Source of the DNA: UBA6244 sp963676875
GTDB taxonomy: Bacteria > Bacteroidota > Bacteroidia > Bacteroidales > F082
Reading direction: 5' to 3'
Length of the DNA stretch: 64,000 bases
Assembly: GCA_963676875.1 (NCBI GenBank)
Contig: OY781436.1
Location: forward strand, 2,666,001 to 2,730,000
Below the pieces are notes generated by a model, which saw nothing but the letters and a program-made list of their open reading frames with translations, was not told the origin of the DNA and searched no databases. A program made the position numbers and the translations under genes. Of the stretch, positions 28,151 through 36,067 are shown piece by piece. How positions within the stretch are numbered: the first letter of the stretch is position 1; every line of letters begins with the position of its first letter.

Positions 28151-30049
28151 TCACTCCCCAAGCAATACCACTTTGCCCGTTACCATTTTCCCGTCCTGCT
28201 CTGCACGGTAGTAATACAAACCGCCGGGCAGGCCGGAAGTATTCCATCGGGTTGGGGGGGCTTTTAATTCCAGCTTTTCCACCAACTGCCCGGTGTGGTG
28301 ATAGACGAAAATGGTGGTGGGTTTGTTGTCACCCGTTTCAAAAGTAACCCACTCCCGTGCAGGATTGGGATACACCCTTAACCCAAAGCCACCGGCTATA
28401 TTTTCCTCCACCCCCACGCAGGTATAAACAAAGGTGGTTTTTACTTCGGAAAACGCCGACTGCCCACAGTCGTTGTAGCTGGCGGCGGAGATGAGTACTT
28501 CGCCTTGGTAGCCGGTGTTCCAGGTGATGGTGGCGGTGAGGCTGTCCTGTGCCAGCGTGCCTGCCTCCACGGGTTGCAGTTGCCAGGCGTAGCCCCAGGC
28601 TCCGGCTGCGGGAGCAAGGGTATAAACCGAGGTAGAATCGTTGGTGTGGCACAGGGTATCCGGCCCGGTGGGGGCTTGGGGTGTGGCAGGTTGGTAGTGG
28701 GAGCAATCTTTAATTTCAAATACCCAAGCATCATAACTCTCATTACCGGGGTAAGGATCTATATCGCATTGTACATCGCCATGCATTAAAAAAGTTTGAG
28801 ATGCCAATGCATAATGGTCATCACTTATCTGACACAGCGCATGTGGTTCTAACCATTCATAACTAAGCCCACCTATACATTGTTGCCATTGGAGTTGGCC
28901 AACAGAATCGAGTTTGACCACCCATATATCAGGATGATCGCCTGTGTCGCTGTGGTTGCCTGATACATCGCCATCGTTTGATTGAGATAAACTAAATAGC
29001 ATATAACCACCGTCATTTGTTGAATATAGCTTCTTAGGGTATTCAGCATCAATTCCCCCCAGGCAGTTTTGCCAAATAATGTTTCCAAAAATATCTATTT
29101 GTACAACCCAATTATCTGTTTCATTTGGGATATGAACATAGCCGTGTAATCCACTCACATCTCCATCATTGGAATTTGTCATAGCCGCAAATAAAAAACC
29201 CTGTTCGTTTTCAATAATATCGCGCCCTGCATCCCAAAAACTGCCTCCATAGCAAAATTGTTGTAATATATTGCCCAGGGTATCGATCTCCACTACCCAC
29301 ACATCTTTCTCGATGGCAGAACTATCCTTTTGACAATCAATCAATCCTTCGCTGGTGTATGAATCACCAATCATCATATAGGTATCGCGTGAGGTGGGGA
29401 TGACCTTCATAAGTCTTTCGTCTCCGGGTCCGCCATAGGTGTGTTCCCACAATATATTGCCCGATGCATCCAGCCGGCAAAGCCAGGCATCGGTACCACC
29501 GTAATGATGGCTGATATCACCGCCGGGATAGGTTATTTGGCCAAGTACGAGGATGCCTCCATCCGGTGTGATGATGGCATCATTGGGAGAATCGTGTGAC
29601 GGGCCTCCTACACATCTTTCCCAAATTATTTCTTTCGCACTGTCAATTTTAACAACCCATATATCAAAGCTGTCGTGATTCCAAGATTGTATGTCGCCGT
29701 CACTTGAATTTGTTCCTCCTACCAAATAGTATTCATCGTTGGGGAGGCTAATTATTTTGCTAAAACTCTCCCCTCCGCTTCCTCCATAGCATTTTTCCCA
29801 GACTATATTTCCTAGGGTGTCAAGGTTTACTAGCCAAGCGTCGCCCAGACCGTGGTAATTTGATATTCCCTCACTTTCCTTTGGCACTAATACACTAACT
29901 AAAACTCCATTTGTTGCTTTTGCCACGGCCATTGGATAATCGCTCTGATCTGTTCCTAAGCATTGCTGCCAGGTGATGTCCATTTGCTGAGCCCAAGATA
30001 TTGATAACAAGAGAAAAATGAAAAGTACAGATTGTGTTAGTTGTTTCAT
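28151..30049 (-). CDS. T9SS-exported repeat protein, copy A
   Basis: 632 residues. Signal peptide 1-20. About residues 25-440 contain seven or so repeats of about 55 residues with the consensus D-x-W-V-V-x-I-D-x-x-G-x-I-x-W-x-x-C-x-G-G, which should fold as a beta-propeller. A PKD/Ig-like domain follows (about 450-540), then a T9SS type A sorting domain (RVYPNPAREWVTFE … MVTGKVVLLGE). Surface-exposed; binding target unknown. It is nearly identical to the gene at 30544-32520, and the two are products of a tandem duplication. The sorting domain lacks the 26-residue insertion present in copy B. Confidence 0.85.
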   Translation of the reverse strand: MKQLTQSVLFIFLLLSISWAQQMDITWQQCLGTDQSDYPMAVAKATNGVLVSVLVPKESEGISNYHGLGDAWLVNLDTLGNIVWEKCYGGSGGESFSKIISLPNDEYYLVGGTNSSDGDIQSWNHDSFDIWVVKIDSAKEIIWERCVGGPSHDSPNDAIITPDGGILVLGQITYPGGDISHHYGGTDAWLCRLDASGNILWEHTYGGPGDERLMKVIPTSRDTYMMIGDSYTSEGLIDCQKDSSAIEKDVWVVEIDTLGNILQQFCYGGSFWDAGRDIIENEQGFLFAAMTNSNDGDVSGLHGYVHIPNETDNWVVQIDIFGNIIWQNCLGGIDAEYPKKLYSTNDGGYMLFSLSQSNDGDVSGNHSDTGDHPDIWVVKLDSVGQLQWQQCIGGLSYEWLEPHALCQISDDHYALASQTFLMHGDVQCDIDPYPGNESYDAWVFEIKDCSHYQPATPQAPTGPDTLCHTNDSTSVYTLAPAAGAWGYAWQLQPVEAGTLAQDSLTATITWNTGYQGEVLISAASYNDCGQSAFSEVKTTFVYTCVGVEENIAGGFGLRVYPNPAREWVTFETGDNKPTTIFVYHHTGQLVEKLELKAPPTRWNTSGLPGGLYYYRAEQDGKMVTGKVVLLGE

Positions 30050-30064
30050 GTTGTTTTAATATTA

Positions 30065-30097
30065 GGTAGCTTGCAGGCAATTCGCTTACAAGCTACC
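30065..30097 (-). other. Conserved hairpin before T9SS gene copy A
   Basis: Stem GGTAGCTTG/CAAGCTACC extended inward with one mismatch and two wobble pairs around an AAT loop. It lies between the stop of the small gene and the start of the large gene. The equivalent hairpin in copy B differs by two compensatory base-pair changes. There is no following T-run, so a terminator is not certain; an mRNA processing or 5'-leader role is possible. Confidence 0.65.
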
Positions 30098-30108
30098 AAG
30101 TTAATAAT

Positions 30109-30468
30109 CTATCTGCTGATTATCATTTTTCCTGTTTCAGAAAAACCCACTGACTTCAGGGTGTACAAATAAACCCCTTTGGGCAGTTTGCGGGTATCCC
30201 ACAGTTTGCTGCCCCGGTTACCTTGTACCTCCATGGTTTCCAGGGTTTTTCCGGTGATGTCCGAAATAATCAGGATACCACAGGTGGCATCGTGGGGCAG
30301 GGTGTAAGTAAATTGCGCCCAGGTGGCTGCCGGGTTGGGGGTTACCAAAATGGCCATTCCAAAGGCATTGTCCGTATCAAAGAGGCCAAACTCTTTTGCC
30401 CCCCACTCAGCAGAGTTTGCAACTCCGCTGCCATATCCACCAATTTTATTTTCAATCGAAATTCTCAT
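30109..30468 (-). CDS. Orphan T9SS sorting-domain protein, copy A
   Basis: 119 residues without a signal peptide. From about residue 38 it is a complete T9SS type A sorting domain (VTPNPAATWAQF … TRKLPKGVYLYTL … SETGKMIISR). A sorting domain with no exported body cannot work by itself, so this is probably the 3' remnant of a larger secreted protein restarted at an internal ATG. The first 22 codons carry a palindromic element. It lies 59 bp upstream of the large gene on the same strand, and the pair is duplicated. Confidence 0.6.
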   Translation of the reverse strand: MRISIENKIGGYGSGVANSAEWGAKEFGLFDTDNAFGMAILVTPNPAATWAQFTYTLPHDATCGILIISDITGKTLETMEVQGNRGSKLWDTRKLPKGVYLYTLKSVGFSETGKMIISR

Positions 30469-30504
30469 ATGTCAAATCATTCGTGAAAAATACGTTGTCA
30501 ACCA

Positions 30505-30537
30505 ACCCTGACAGGTTTCAAAAACCTGTCAGGTTTT
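30505..30537. repeat. CCTGACAGG double palindrome, copy 2
   Basis: ACCCTGACAGGTTT and AAAACCTGTCAGGTTTT with a CA spacer, 7 bp beyond the stop of T9SS gene copy B. Same position relative to the gene as copy 1. Confidence 0.8.
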
Positions 30538-30543
30538 AAACCC

Positions 30544-32520
30544 TCACTCCCCATGCAATACCACTTTGCCCGTTACCATTTTCCCGTCCTGCTCCGCACG
30601 GTAGTAATACAAACCGCCCGGTAGACCGGAAGTATTCCATCGGGTTGGGGTGGCTTTTAATTCCAGCTTTTCCACCAACTGCCCGGTGTGGTGATAGACG
30701 AAAATGGTGGTGGGTTTGTTGCCGGGGGAGTTATTTGCCTCGTTGAACCCCACCCCTCCCGATAGCCATTCGGGACTCCCCCAAGGGGAGGGAGTTGCCC
30801 CCGGAAGTTCAAAAGTAACCCACTCCTTAGCCGGATTGGGATACACCCTCAAGCCAAAGCCACCGGCCATATTTTCCTCCACGCCCACGCAGGTATAAAC
30901 AAAGGTAGTTTTTACTTCTGAAAACGCTGACTGCCCACAGTCGTTGTAGCTGGCGGCAGAGATGAGTACCTCACCCTGGTAGCCGGTGTTCCAGGTGATG
31001 GTGGCGGTGAGGCTGTCTTGTGCCAGCGTGCCTGCCTCCTCCGGCAGTAGTTGCCAGCTATAGCCCCAGGCTCCGGTAGCGGGTGCAAGGGTGTAAACGG
31101 AGATAGAGTCATTGGTGTGGCACAGGGTATCCGGCCCGGTGGGGGCTTGGGGTGTGGTGGGTTGGTAGTTGGAGCAGTTTTTAATTTCAAACACCCAAGC
31201 ATCATAACTCTCATTACCGGGGTAAGGATCTATATCGCATTGTACATCGCCATGCATTAAAAAAGTTTGAGATGCCAATGCATAATGGTCATCACTTATC
31301 TGACACAGCGCATGTGGTTCTAACCATTCATAACTAAGCCCACCTATACATTGTTGCCATTGTAGTTGGCCAACAGAATCGAGTTTGACCACCCATATAT
31401 CAGGATGATCGCCTGTGTCGCTGTGGTTGCCTGATACATCGCCATCGTTTGATTCAGATAAGCTAAATAACATATAACCACCGGCATTTGTTGAATACAG
31501 TTTATAGGGATTTTCATAGTCACTTCCCCCCAAACACTTTTGCCAAATAATGTTTCCAAAAAAATCTATTTGTACAACCCAATTATCTGTATTGTACACA
31601 GTATTAACAGAACCATGAAAACCACTCACATCTCCATCATTGGAATTTGTCATAGCCGCAAATAAAAAACCCTGTTCGTTTTCAATAATATCGCGCCCTG
31701 CATCCCAAAAACTGCCTCCATAGCAAAACTGTTGTAACGTATTGCCTAAGGTATCAATCTCCACCACCCAAACATCTTTTTGCATGGATGAACTATCTTT
31801 TTGACAATCAATCAATCCTTCGCTGGTGTATGAATCACCAATCATCATATAGGTATCGCGTGAGGTGGGGATGACCTTCATAAGTCTTTCGTCTCCGGGT
31901 CCGCCATAGGTGTGTTCCCACAATATATTGCCCGATGCATCCAGCCGGCAAAGCCATGCATCGGTACCACCATGATGTTGGCTGATATCACCGCCGGGAT
32001 AGGTTATTTGGCCAAGTACGAGGATGCCTCCATCCGGTGTGGCTATGGCATCATTGTGTGAGTCATGTGAAGGGCCACCTAGACATCTTTCCCAAATGAT
32101 TTCCCTCGCACTGTCTATTTTAACTACCCACATATCATAGCTTTCATGGTTCCACGATTGGACATCCCCGTCACTTGAATTGGTGCCACCTAAAAGGTAG
32201 TATTGGTTGTTGGGTAAGTTGATGATTTTACTAAACCCCTCTCCGCCACTGCCTCCGTAACATTTTTCCCATACAATATTTCCAAGGGTGTCAAGATTTA
32301 CAAGCCATGCATCAGCACTGCCATGGTAGTTGGAGATGCCCTCATTGTCTTTCCGTATAGTTATACTAACTAGCAGACCATTTTCGATTTTTAAGACGCA
32401 TTCAGGATTGTCTTTTTCATCTGTCCCTAGACATTGTTGCCATATGATATCCATTTGTTGTGCATAAGCTGTTGATAACAATAGAAGTATGAAGAGTACA
32501 AATTGTGTTAGTTGTTTCAT
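30544..32520 (-). CDS. T9SS-exported repeat protein, copy B
   Basis: 658 residues, same layout as copy A: signal peptide, a beta-propeller-like array of W-x-x-C-x-G-G repeats, a PKD-like domain and a T9SS sorting domain. Differences from copy A cluster in the first 75 residues and around residues 290-345, while long stretches are identical, which suggests gene conversion or recent duplication. It has a net 26-residue insertion in the sorting domain (encoded by 30722-30807), where a GC-rich palindromic repeat is read in frame. The insertion falls after the first strand of the domain; whether secretion still works is unknown. Confidence 0.85.
   Translation of the reverse strand: MKQLTQFVLFILLLLSTAYAQQMDIIWQQCLGTDEKDNPECVLKIENGLLVSITIRKDNEGISNYHGSADAWLVNLDTLGNIVWEKCYGGSGGEGFSKIINLPNNQYYLLGGTNSSDGDVQSWNHESYDMWVVKIDSAREIIWERCLGGPSHDSHNDAIATPDGGILVLGQITYPGGDISQHHGGTDAWLCRLDASGNILWEHTYGGPGDERLMKVIPTSRDTYMMIGDSYTSEGLIDCQKDSSSMQKDVWVVEIDTLGNTLQQFCYGGSFWDAGRDIIENEQGFLFAAMTNSNDGDVSGFHGSVNTVYNTDNWVVQIDFFGNIIWQKCLGGSDYENPYKLYSTNAGGYMLFSLSESNDGDVSGNHSDTGDHPDIWVVKLDSVGQLQWQQCIGGLSYEWLEPHALCQISDDHYALASQTFLMHGDVQCDIDPYPGNESYDAWVFEIKNCSNYQPTTPQAPTGPDTLCHTNDSISVYTLAPATGAWGYSWQLLPEEAGTLAQDSLTATITWNTGYQGEVLISAASYNDCGQSAFSEVKTTFVYTCVGVEENMAGGFGLRVYPNPAKEWVTFELPGATPSPWGSPEWLSGGVGFNEANNSPGNKPTTIFVYHHTGQLVEKLELKATPTRWNTSGLPGGLYYYRAEQDGKMVTGKVVLHGE
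30722..30807. mobile_element. Palindromic repeat inserted in frame in T9SS gene copy B
   Basis: 86 bp replace 8 bp of copy A. The ends are CCGGGGG and CCCCCGG (inverted). Inside are CCCTCCC…GGGAGGG and CCCGATAGCCATTCGGG hairpins. The net gain of 78 bp keeps the reading frame. The internal sequence resembles a dispersed repeat I associate with Bacteroidota intergenic regions. Confidence 0.75.
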
Positions 32521-32536
32521 GTTGATTTATAATTAT

Positions 32537-32569
32537 GGTATCCTGTAAGCGATTCGCTTACAGGATACC
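32537..32569 (-). other. Conserved hairpin before T9SS gene copy B
   Basis: A perfect 15-bp stem (GGTATCCTGTAAGCG and its complement) around a 3-nt loop, 17 bp before the gene start at 32520. It is the counterpart of 30065-30097, with two compensatory pair changes (G-C to T-A and T-A to C-G) relative to that copy. Confidence 0.7.
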
Positions 32570-32580
32570 AAGTTAATAAT

Positions 32581-32952
32581 CTATCTGCTGATTATCATTT
32601 TTCCGGTTTCAGAAAATCCTGCTGAAGTAAGAGTGTAAATATAAACACCCTTAGGCAGTTTGCGGGTATCCCACAGCTTGTTGCCCCGGTTACCTTGTAC
32701 TTCCATGGTTTCCAGGGTTTTTCCGGTGATGTCCGAAATAATCAGGATACCACAGGTGGCATCGTGGGGCAGGGTGTAAGTAAATTGCGCCCAGGTGGCT
32801 GCCGGGTTGGGGGTTACTAAAATGGCCATTCCAAAGGCATTGTCTGTATCAAAGAGGCCAAACTCTTTTGCCTTCATGGTGGACCCCCACTCAGCGGAGT
32901 TTGCAACTCCGCTGCCATATCCCCCAATTTTATTTTTAATCGAAATTCTCAT
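32581..32952 (-). CDS. Orphan T9SS sorting-domain protein, copy B
   Basis: 123 residues, near-identical to copy A at 30109-30468 apart from a four-residue insertion (STMK) after the N-terminal palindrome and a few substitutions. No signal peptide; residues from about 42 on are a complete T9SS type A domain. It lies 60 bp upstream of T9SS gene copy B, so the pair forms one duplicated unit. As with copy A, it may be a gene fragment rather than a functional protein. Confidence 0.6.
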   Translation of the reverse strand: MRISIKNKIGGYGSGVANSAEWGSTMKAKEFGLFDTDNAFGMAILVTPNPAATWAQFTYTLPHDATCGILIISDITGKTLETMEVQGNRGNKLWDTRKLPKGVYIYTLTSAGFSETGKMIISR

Positions 32953-33312
32953 ATGTCAAATCATTCGTGAAAAATACGTTGTTAACCAACCCTGACAGGA
33001 TTCCTGCCCAACACACCCACCTTAAAATGAACTTATTCTTCCCCAGTATGAAATTGAACTTATTATTCGGGTGATTGCAAAAATTTAACGGGGGGGTAAG
33101 GCGTTTAAAATAAGGTGGTTATAAATTCCGTCCTTTTGGCAAAACCTGTCAGAATTAATTTGGTTGTGAATAATTATTGTCATGGGTTTAGCAGGTTAAT
33201 ATTAACACAAGTGCCTTCATTTAATAGTGTGCAGTTTTTTAGAAAAATTCTACCATTTTTTGGGATTATTTTTCAACTTTTTTTTGGGAGGAAGGTTATT
33301 TGGTTGATTGCC

Positions 33313-33345
33313 AAACCTGACAGGTTTCCAAAACCTATCAGGTTT
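33313..33345. repeat. CCTGACAGG double palindrome, copy 3
   Basis: AAACCTGACAGGTTT, a CC spacer and AAAACCTATCAGGTTT, with one base changed in the right half relative to copy 1. Partial copies lie at about 32990 and 33138. Confidence 0.75.
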
Positions 33346-33406
33346 CAAATTACCCTACTGCTTTTGTCAAAGGCATGCAGTTCGGTGTGTTGATGGCAAA
33401 TGCTTT

Positions 33407-33620
33407 CTTCAAGCGTGGACGCTTGAAGCTGGTGTGAGGTTTTGGTGTTGCGCTACTCCGTAGCTTTCTTTGTTTCGTTTGTTTTTTTGTTTTACAAAGA
33501 TTGTCGCTGCGCTGCAGCTTTTTTTTGTGGTGAAAAGCAATGGATAGGAGGATCATTAAAAACTAAGGTCGTTAAACTAACGCAATCCCCATATATTGCC
33601 CTTCGACTTTAGTCAAGGGC
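33407..33620. repeat. About 210-bp direct repeat, copy 1
   Basis: It starts with the hairpin CTTCAAGCGTGGACGCTTGA and ends with CTTCGACTTTAGTCAAGGGC. It includes a TTGTCGCTGCGCTGCAGC stretch. A second copy at 33906-34114 matches over nearly its full length. Non-coding. Confidence 0.85.
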
Positions 33621-33905
33621 AAAAAACAAAACCCCCAACAATCTCCCTTCGACTTTAGTCAAGGGCATGGGATTCAGTGTGATGATGGCTAGTGCTATCT
33701 TCAAGCGTGGACGCTTGAAGCTTGGAAATTGGGATAGTGTAATGATGGATATTCCCACTTCATCATTCAATATTCGTTAATCGATATTCGATATTTTTGT
33801 CTTTTATCGCTTCGGAAATACAATTGTTGTTGGTACGAATGCAGTGTGGTTTGACTTCAAGCGTCGACACCTGAATCTGGGAAGGGGTGGATCAAGGGGA
33901 TCTAT

Positions 33906-34114
33906 CTTCAAGCGTGGAGGCTTGTAGCTGGTGTAGGGTTTTGGTGTTGCGCTACGCTGTAGCTTTCTTTATTTCGTTTTTTGTTTTACAAAGATTGTCG
34001 CTGCGCTGCAGCTTTTTTTTGTGGTGAAAAGAAATGGATAGGAGGATCAGTAAAAACTAAGGTCGTTAAACTAACGCAATCCCTATATATTGCCCTTCGA
34101 CTTTAGTCAAGGGC
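33906..34114. repeat. About 210-bp direct repeat, copy 2
   Basis: Second copy of the 33407-33620 unit, five bases shorter, with a few substitutions in the leading hairpin and a shorter T-run. The sequence following both copies (GCATGGG-TTCA-TGTG) is shared too, so the repeat extends in degenerate form. Confidence 0.85.
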
Positions 34115-34156
34115 ATGGGGTTCAATGTGTTGATGGCCGTTACTATTTTCAAGCGA

Positions 34157-34231
34157 GGACGCTTGAAGCGGGGATGAGGGGACTAGGACGCTTGAAGCGG
34201 GGATGAGGGGACTAAGACGCTTGAAGCGGGG
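34157..34231. repeat. 29-bp tandem repeat
   Basis: Two full units and a 17-bp partial unit of a 29-bp sequence that starts GGACGCTTGAAGCGGGGATG. The units derive from one arm of the neighbouring CTTCAAGCG hairpin. There are no spacers, so this is not a CRISPR. Confidence 0.85.
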
Positions 34232-34321
34232 TAAAATAAACCCCAGACTCTCATCTTCTGACTTCTGACTTCCGACTTCGGTCTTCCGACTCCCGTCTCC
34301 CGTCTCCCGTCTTCCTCCCCG

Positions 34322-35158
34322 CTATCCAATCTCCTCATAGCTTTTCTTGTACACCCGTTTGGAAACAGCGATGGAGAACTCATACAATCCAATCAACGGA
34401 AATACCACCAATAGCTGGCTGAACATGTCGGGAGGTGTGATAATGGCAGATACGATGAGTAGGATAACGTACATGTATTTTCTGTTTTTGGTGAGAAAGG
34501 TTGGGGTGATGAGCCCGATTTTGGTCAGAAAATACACTACAATGGGCAACTCGAATGAAACCCCCACGGCAAAGGTGACCGAAACTACCGTGCTGATGTA
34601 CGATGAAAGGGATATCTGATTGAACACGGTTTCGCTTACTTGGTAAGTGCCTAAAAAATTGACCGTCAAGGGAACGATCAAAAAGTAGCTGAACAACACC
34701 CCGATAAAAAACAATAACGAACTAATGATCACCCCTCCGGTAGAATATTTTTTTTCGTTCTCGTTCATGGCAGGTTTCACAAAGCGCCATACTTCCCATA
34801 ATATGTACGGAAAAGCAAGAATAAACCCGGTCACCATGGAAATATACATGTGGGTTAAAAATTGTCCCGACATGCTGATGTTGATAATTTGCAACTTCAT
34901 GTTTTTGATGCAAAGGGCATCAATTTTTAACCAATCTCCGGCAACACAAAGCAACTGGTTAGTAATAAAATCGGAGGTGCTGGGACCCAGGATAATGAGG
35001 TCGAACACAATCTTCCGATTGGCAAAAGCTACTACCGCTATCACAATGATGGCCACCAGCGATCTCAATATATGCCAACGCAGTTCTTCCAGATGATCCC
35101 AGAAGGTCATCACTTTTTCGGGCGACTTTTTATTCTTTTTATTTTTGATTTCTTCCAT
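34322..35158 (-). CDS. tatC: Twin-arginine translocase subunit TatC
   Basis: 278 residues with six membrane helices. N-terminal MTFWDHLEELRWHILRS contains the conserved signal-peptide-binding Glu, and FILAFPYILWEVWRFVKPAM is family-typical. It forms the Tat receptor for folded, cofactor-bearing proteins. The Tat substrate PsrA (55558) is encoded in this window. tatA/B are not adjacent. The -7 box at 35174-35181 lies just upstream. Confidence 0.96.
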   Translation of the reverse strand: MEEIKNKKNKKSPEKVMTFWDHLEELRWHILRSLVAIIVIAVVAFANRKIVFDLIILGPSTSDFITNQLLCVAGDWLKIDALCIKNMKLQIINISMSGQFLTHMYISMVTGFILAFPYILWEVWRFVKPAMNENEKKYSTGGVIISSLLFFIGVLFSYFLIVPLTVNFLGTYQVSETVFNQISLSSYISTVVSVTFAVGVSFELPIVVYFLTKIGLITPTFLTKNRKYMYVILLIVSAIITPPDMFSQLLVVFPLIGLYEFSIAVSKRVYKKSYEEIG

Positions 35159-35173
35159 TGGTCAAATAAAAAT

Positions 35174-35181
35174 CAAAAGTA
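35174..35181 (-). promoter_or_regulatory. -7 box for tatC
   Basis: The minus strand reads TACTTTTG (TAnnTTTG), 16 bp before the tatC start. Confidence 0.6.
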
Positions 35182-35306
35182 GCAAAACCTGTTAATCAAC
35201 GGTTGACCGCAGGCGGCTTTGTGTCAATAAGGTGATTTTTTTTGTCATCTCATTCCACAAACAGAAAAAAATCATGATAAAATGAATTTTTGCATGAAAA
35301 ATTGCA

Positions 35307-35314
35307 TACTTTTG
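35307..35314 (+). promoter_or_regulatory. -7 box for the first Crp/Fnr regulator
   Basis: TACTTTTG, 54 bp before the ATG at 35368, followed by a purine-rich AAGGAGAAGG. Confidence 0.6.
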
Positions 35315-35367
35315 ATTTGTAAGGAGAAGGATTAATTTCTTTTATCAACGCCAACAACCATAAAGAT

Positions 35368-36063
35368 ATGAAACGAACCACTGAAATTGAGGCCTGTAGC
35401 ACCTGTGTCTATCGAAAATTATTGTTCGATAAGCTCACCGATGCCGAACATCAATTAATTAATGAGTCGCGCACCGAATATATGTTTAACAAAGGTGAGG
35501 TTCTTCGCAAAGAGGGGCAAAAGATACAGTCGTTTATGTACTTGCGCCGTGGGTTGGTGAAAATTTACCGAACCGACAAATTTGGACGTGACCATATTCT
35601 TGGTATCAGTCGCCCCGGTGAATTTATTAATTTGTTGAGTGTTTTTTCGGGCAATGTGTTTAATTATTCCGTGGCAGCTTTGGAGGAAACATATGTGTGT
35701 GATATCAAGCTTTCTGCCATGAAAAGTGTGATCAAGTCCAATCAGGGGTTTGGGTTGCGGTTGCTCAACAAAATCAGCATCATTTCGGAGGATGTAATCA
35801 ACATCCAGTTTGAACTTAATCAAAAACAAGTTCGTGGGCGGGTGGCTTACGTTTTGCTTCTGTTGGCCGATCGCGTGTTTCAGAAACAAGAGTTTAAAAT
35901 GCCCATTACCCGTCGCGAAATTGGTGAGATGATTTCCATGACCACCGAAAATACCATCCGCACGCTTTCGGAGTTTCGTAAGGATGGCATCATCGAAATC
36001 AATGGCAAAAGCATCAAAATTGTGGATTACCAACGCTTGGTCAACGTTTCAAAAAACGGATAG
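35368..36063 (+). CDS. Crp/Fnr-family regulator 1
   Basis: 231 residues: a cyclic-nucleotide-binding fold (about 25-140) and a C-terminal winged helix with ITRREIGEMISMTTENTIRTL as the recognition helix region. Cysteines at 10 and 13 form an N-terminal CxxC and another lies at 111, so three of the four positions used by FNR for its cluster are occupied. Bacteroidota regulators of this type answer to redox, NO or oxygen; the signal is not proven. It runs toward the end of the large MBS-like operon (CBS gene, convergent, 5 bp apart). Confidence 0.88.
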   Translation: MKRTTEIEACSTCVYRKLLFDKLTDAEHQLINESRTEYMFNKGEVLRKEGQKIQSFMYLRRGLVKIYRTDKFGRDHILGISRPGEFINLLSVFSGNVFNYSVAALEETYVCDIKLSAMKSVIKSNQGFGLRLLNKISIISEDVINIQFELNQKQVRGRVAYVLLLLADRVFQKQEFKMPITRREIGEMISMTTENTIRTLSEFRKDGIIEINGKSIKIVDYQRLVNVSKNG

Positions 36064-36067
36064 TTTT

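Larger units (their letters stand above)
32953..34321. other. 1.4-kb repeat-rich gene-free region
   Basis: I see no credible protein or RNA gene here. The segment holds a partial and a complete CCTGACAGG palindrome, two copies of a direct repeat of about 210 bp, several CTTCAAGCGTGGACGCTTGA-type hairpins, CTTCGACTTTAGTCAAGGGC blocks, a 29-bp tandem repeat and a pyrimidine-rich tract of GACTTC/GTCTCC units (34256-34318) before tatC. Confidence 0.7.

Noticed and set aside
28338..28743. Pro/Arg-rich and other frames within the duplicated T9SS genes (also 30912-31214)
   Set aside because: These are alternative frames of conserved exported proteins. Their low-complexity composition indicates shadows.
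33115..33556. Short open frames in the repeat-rich gap
   Set aside because: They run through the dispersed repeats and palindromes, have no start context and match no recognised protein pattern.
34157..34231. CRISPR array
   Set aside because: The 29-bp units follow each other without spacers, and no cas gene lies near.
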